NCBI GenBank assembly: GCA_001298575.1
Contig: LJCV01000111.1
Span: 62,001-126,000 of the forward strand
From: Actinobacteria bacterium OK074
GTDB taxonomy: Bacteria > Actinomycetota > Actinomycetes > Streptomycetales > Streptomycetaceae
Direction: 5' to 3'
Length of the DNA stretch: 64,000 bases
The position numbers and the translations under genes are program-made. The number at the start of each line of letters is the position of its first letter. Within the stretch, counting starts at the first letter, position 1. The notes below the pieces were generated by a model, which saw nothing but the letters and a program-made list of their open reading frames with translations, made no database searches and had not been told where the DNA came from. This document shows positions 49,079 through 64,000 of the stretch, piece by piece.

Positions 49079-64000
<14,922 letters not shown>

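Overview
The window comes from a high-GC actinomycete, most likely a Streptomyces. Evidence is the strong G/C bias at third codon positions, many GTG starts, GTGA/ATGA start-stop overlaps, rare TTA leucine codons in pathway genes, and dense secondary-metabolite content. I identified genes by reading motifs; no database search was possible.

Region 1 (about 1-31,900, + strand) is a hybrid NRPS-PKS cluster. After the 3' end of a cytochrome P450 come three free-standing modules, each with a cysteine-type adenylation code: TubC-Cy-A-PCP-TE (275-4534), TubC-Cy-A(C-MT)-PCP (4527-9086) and Cy-A-PCP-TE (11517-15572). Between and after them lie a GMC oxidoreductase, a type II thioesterase, a P450, a DrrA/DrrB-like ABC exporter, a salicylate-hydroxylase-type FAD monooxygenase, a 72-aa peptide paired with an alkaline-phosphatase-superfamily enzyme, and a 7.5-kb PKS (FAAL-ACP-KS-AT-DH-KR-ACP). 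A NarL-type two-component pair and an orphan LuxR-type regulator follow. Only the middle Cy domain keeps canonical heterocyclisation motifs. TTA codons occur in the first NRPS, the PKS and the orphan regulator, which points to bldA control. The architecture resembles fatty-acid-primed phenolate-thiazoline pathways such as micacocidin, but several expected partners are absent from the window, so the product is unknown.

Region 2 (about 31,890-35,690) is a degraded zone. It holds a fatty-acyl-AMP ligase truncated at its 3' end, a regulator pseudogene with an internal deletion and two frame changes, and long stretches without convincing genes.

Region 3 (35,689-39,391, + strand) is a compact fatty-acyl cassette: a KAS III fused in frame to an ACP, a KAS II, and a thioester-reductase-like SDR. 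It could make a short or medium acyl chain and release it reductively, using KR/DH/ER from primary metabolism. A MFS transporter and a ChrB-like protein on the opposite strand separate it from the next cluster.

Region 4 (about 41,490-64,000) is a second NRPS cluster, mostly on the minus strand. It has a very large NRPS that runs off the right edge, an MbtH protein, two P450s, a SRPBCC protein, a 58-aa protein and a type II thioesterase, all packed like one operon. An opposing LAL-type LuxR regulator carries a frameshift. The visible adenylation codes read Pro, Phe, Tyr (with an embedded methyltransferase) and Val, followed by a thioesterase, predicting a peptide ending in ...Pro-Phe-(N-Me)Tyr-Val. 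Long near-identical tracts within this gene suggest recombination between modules.
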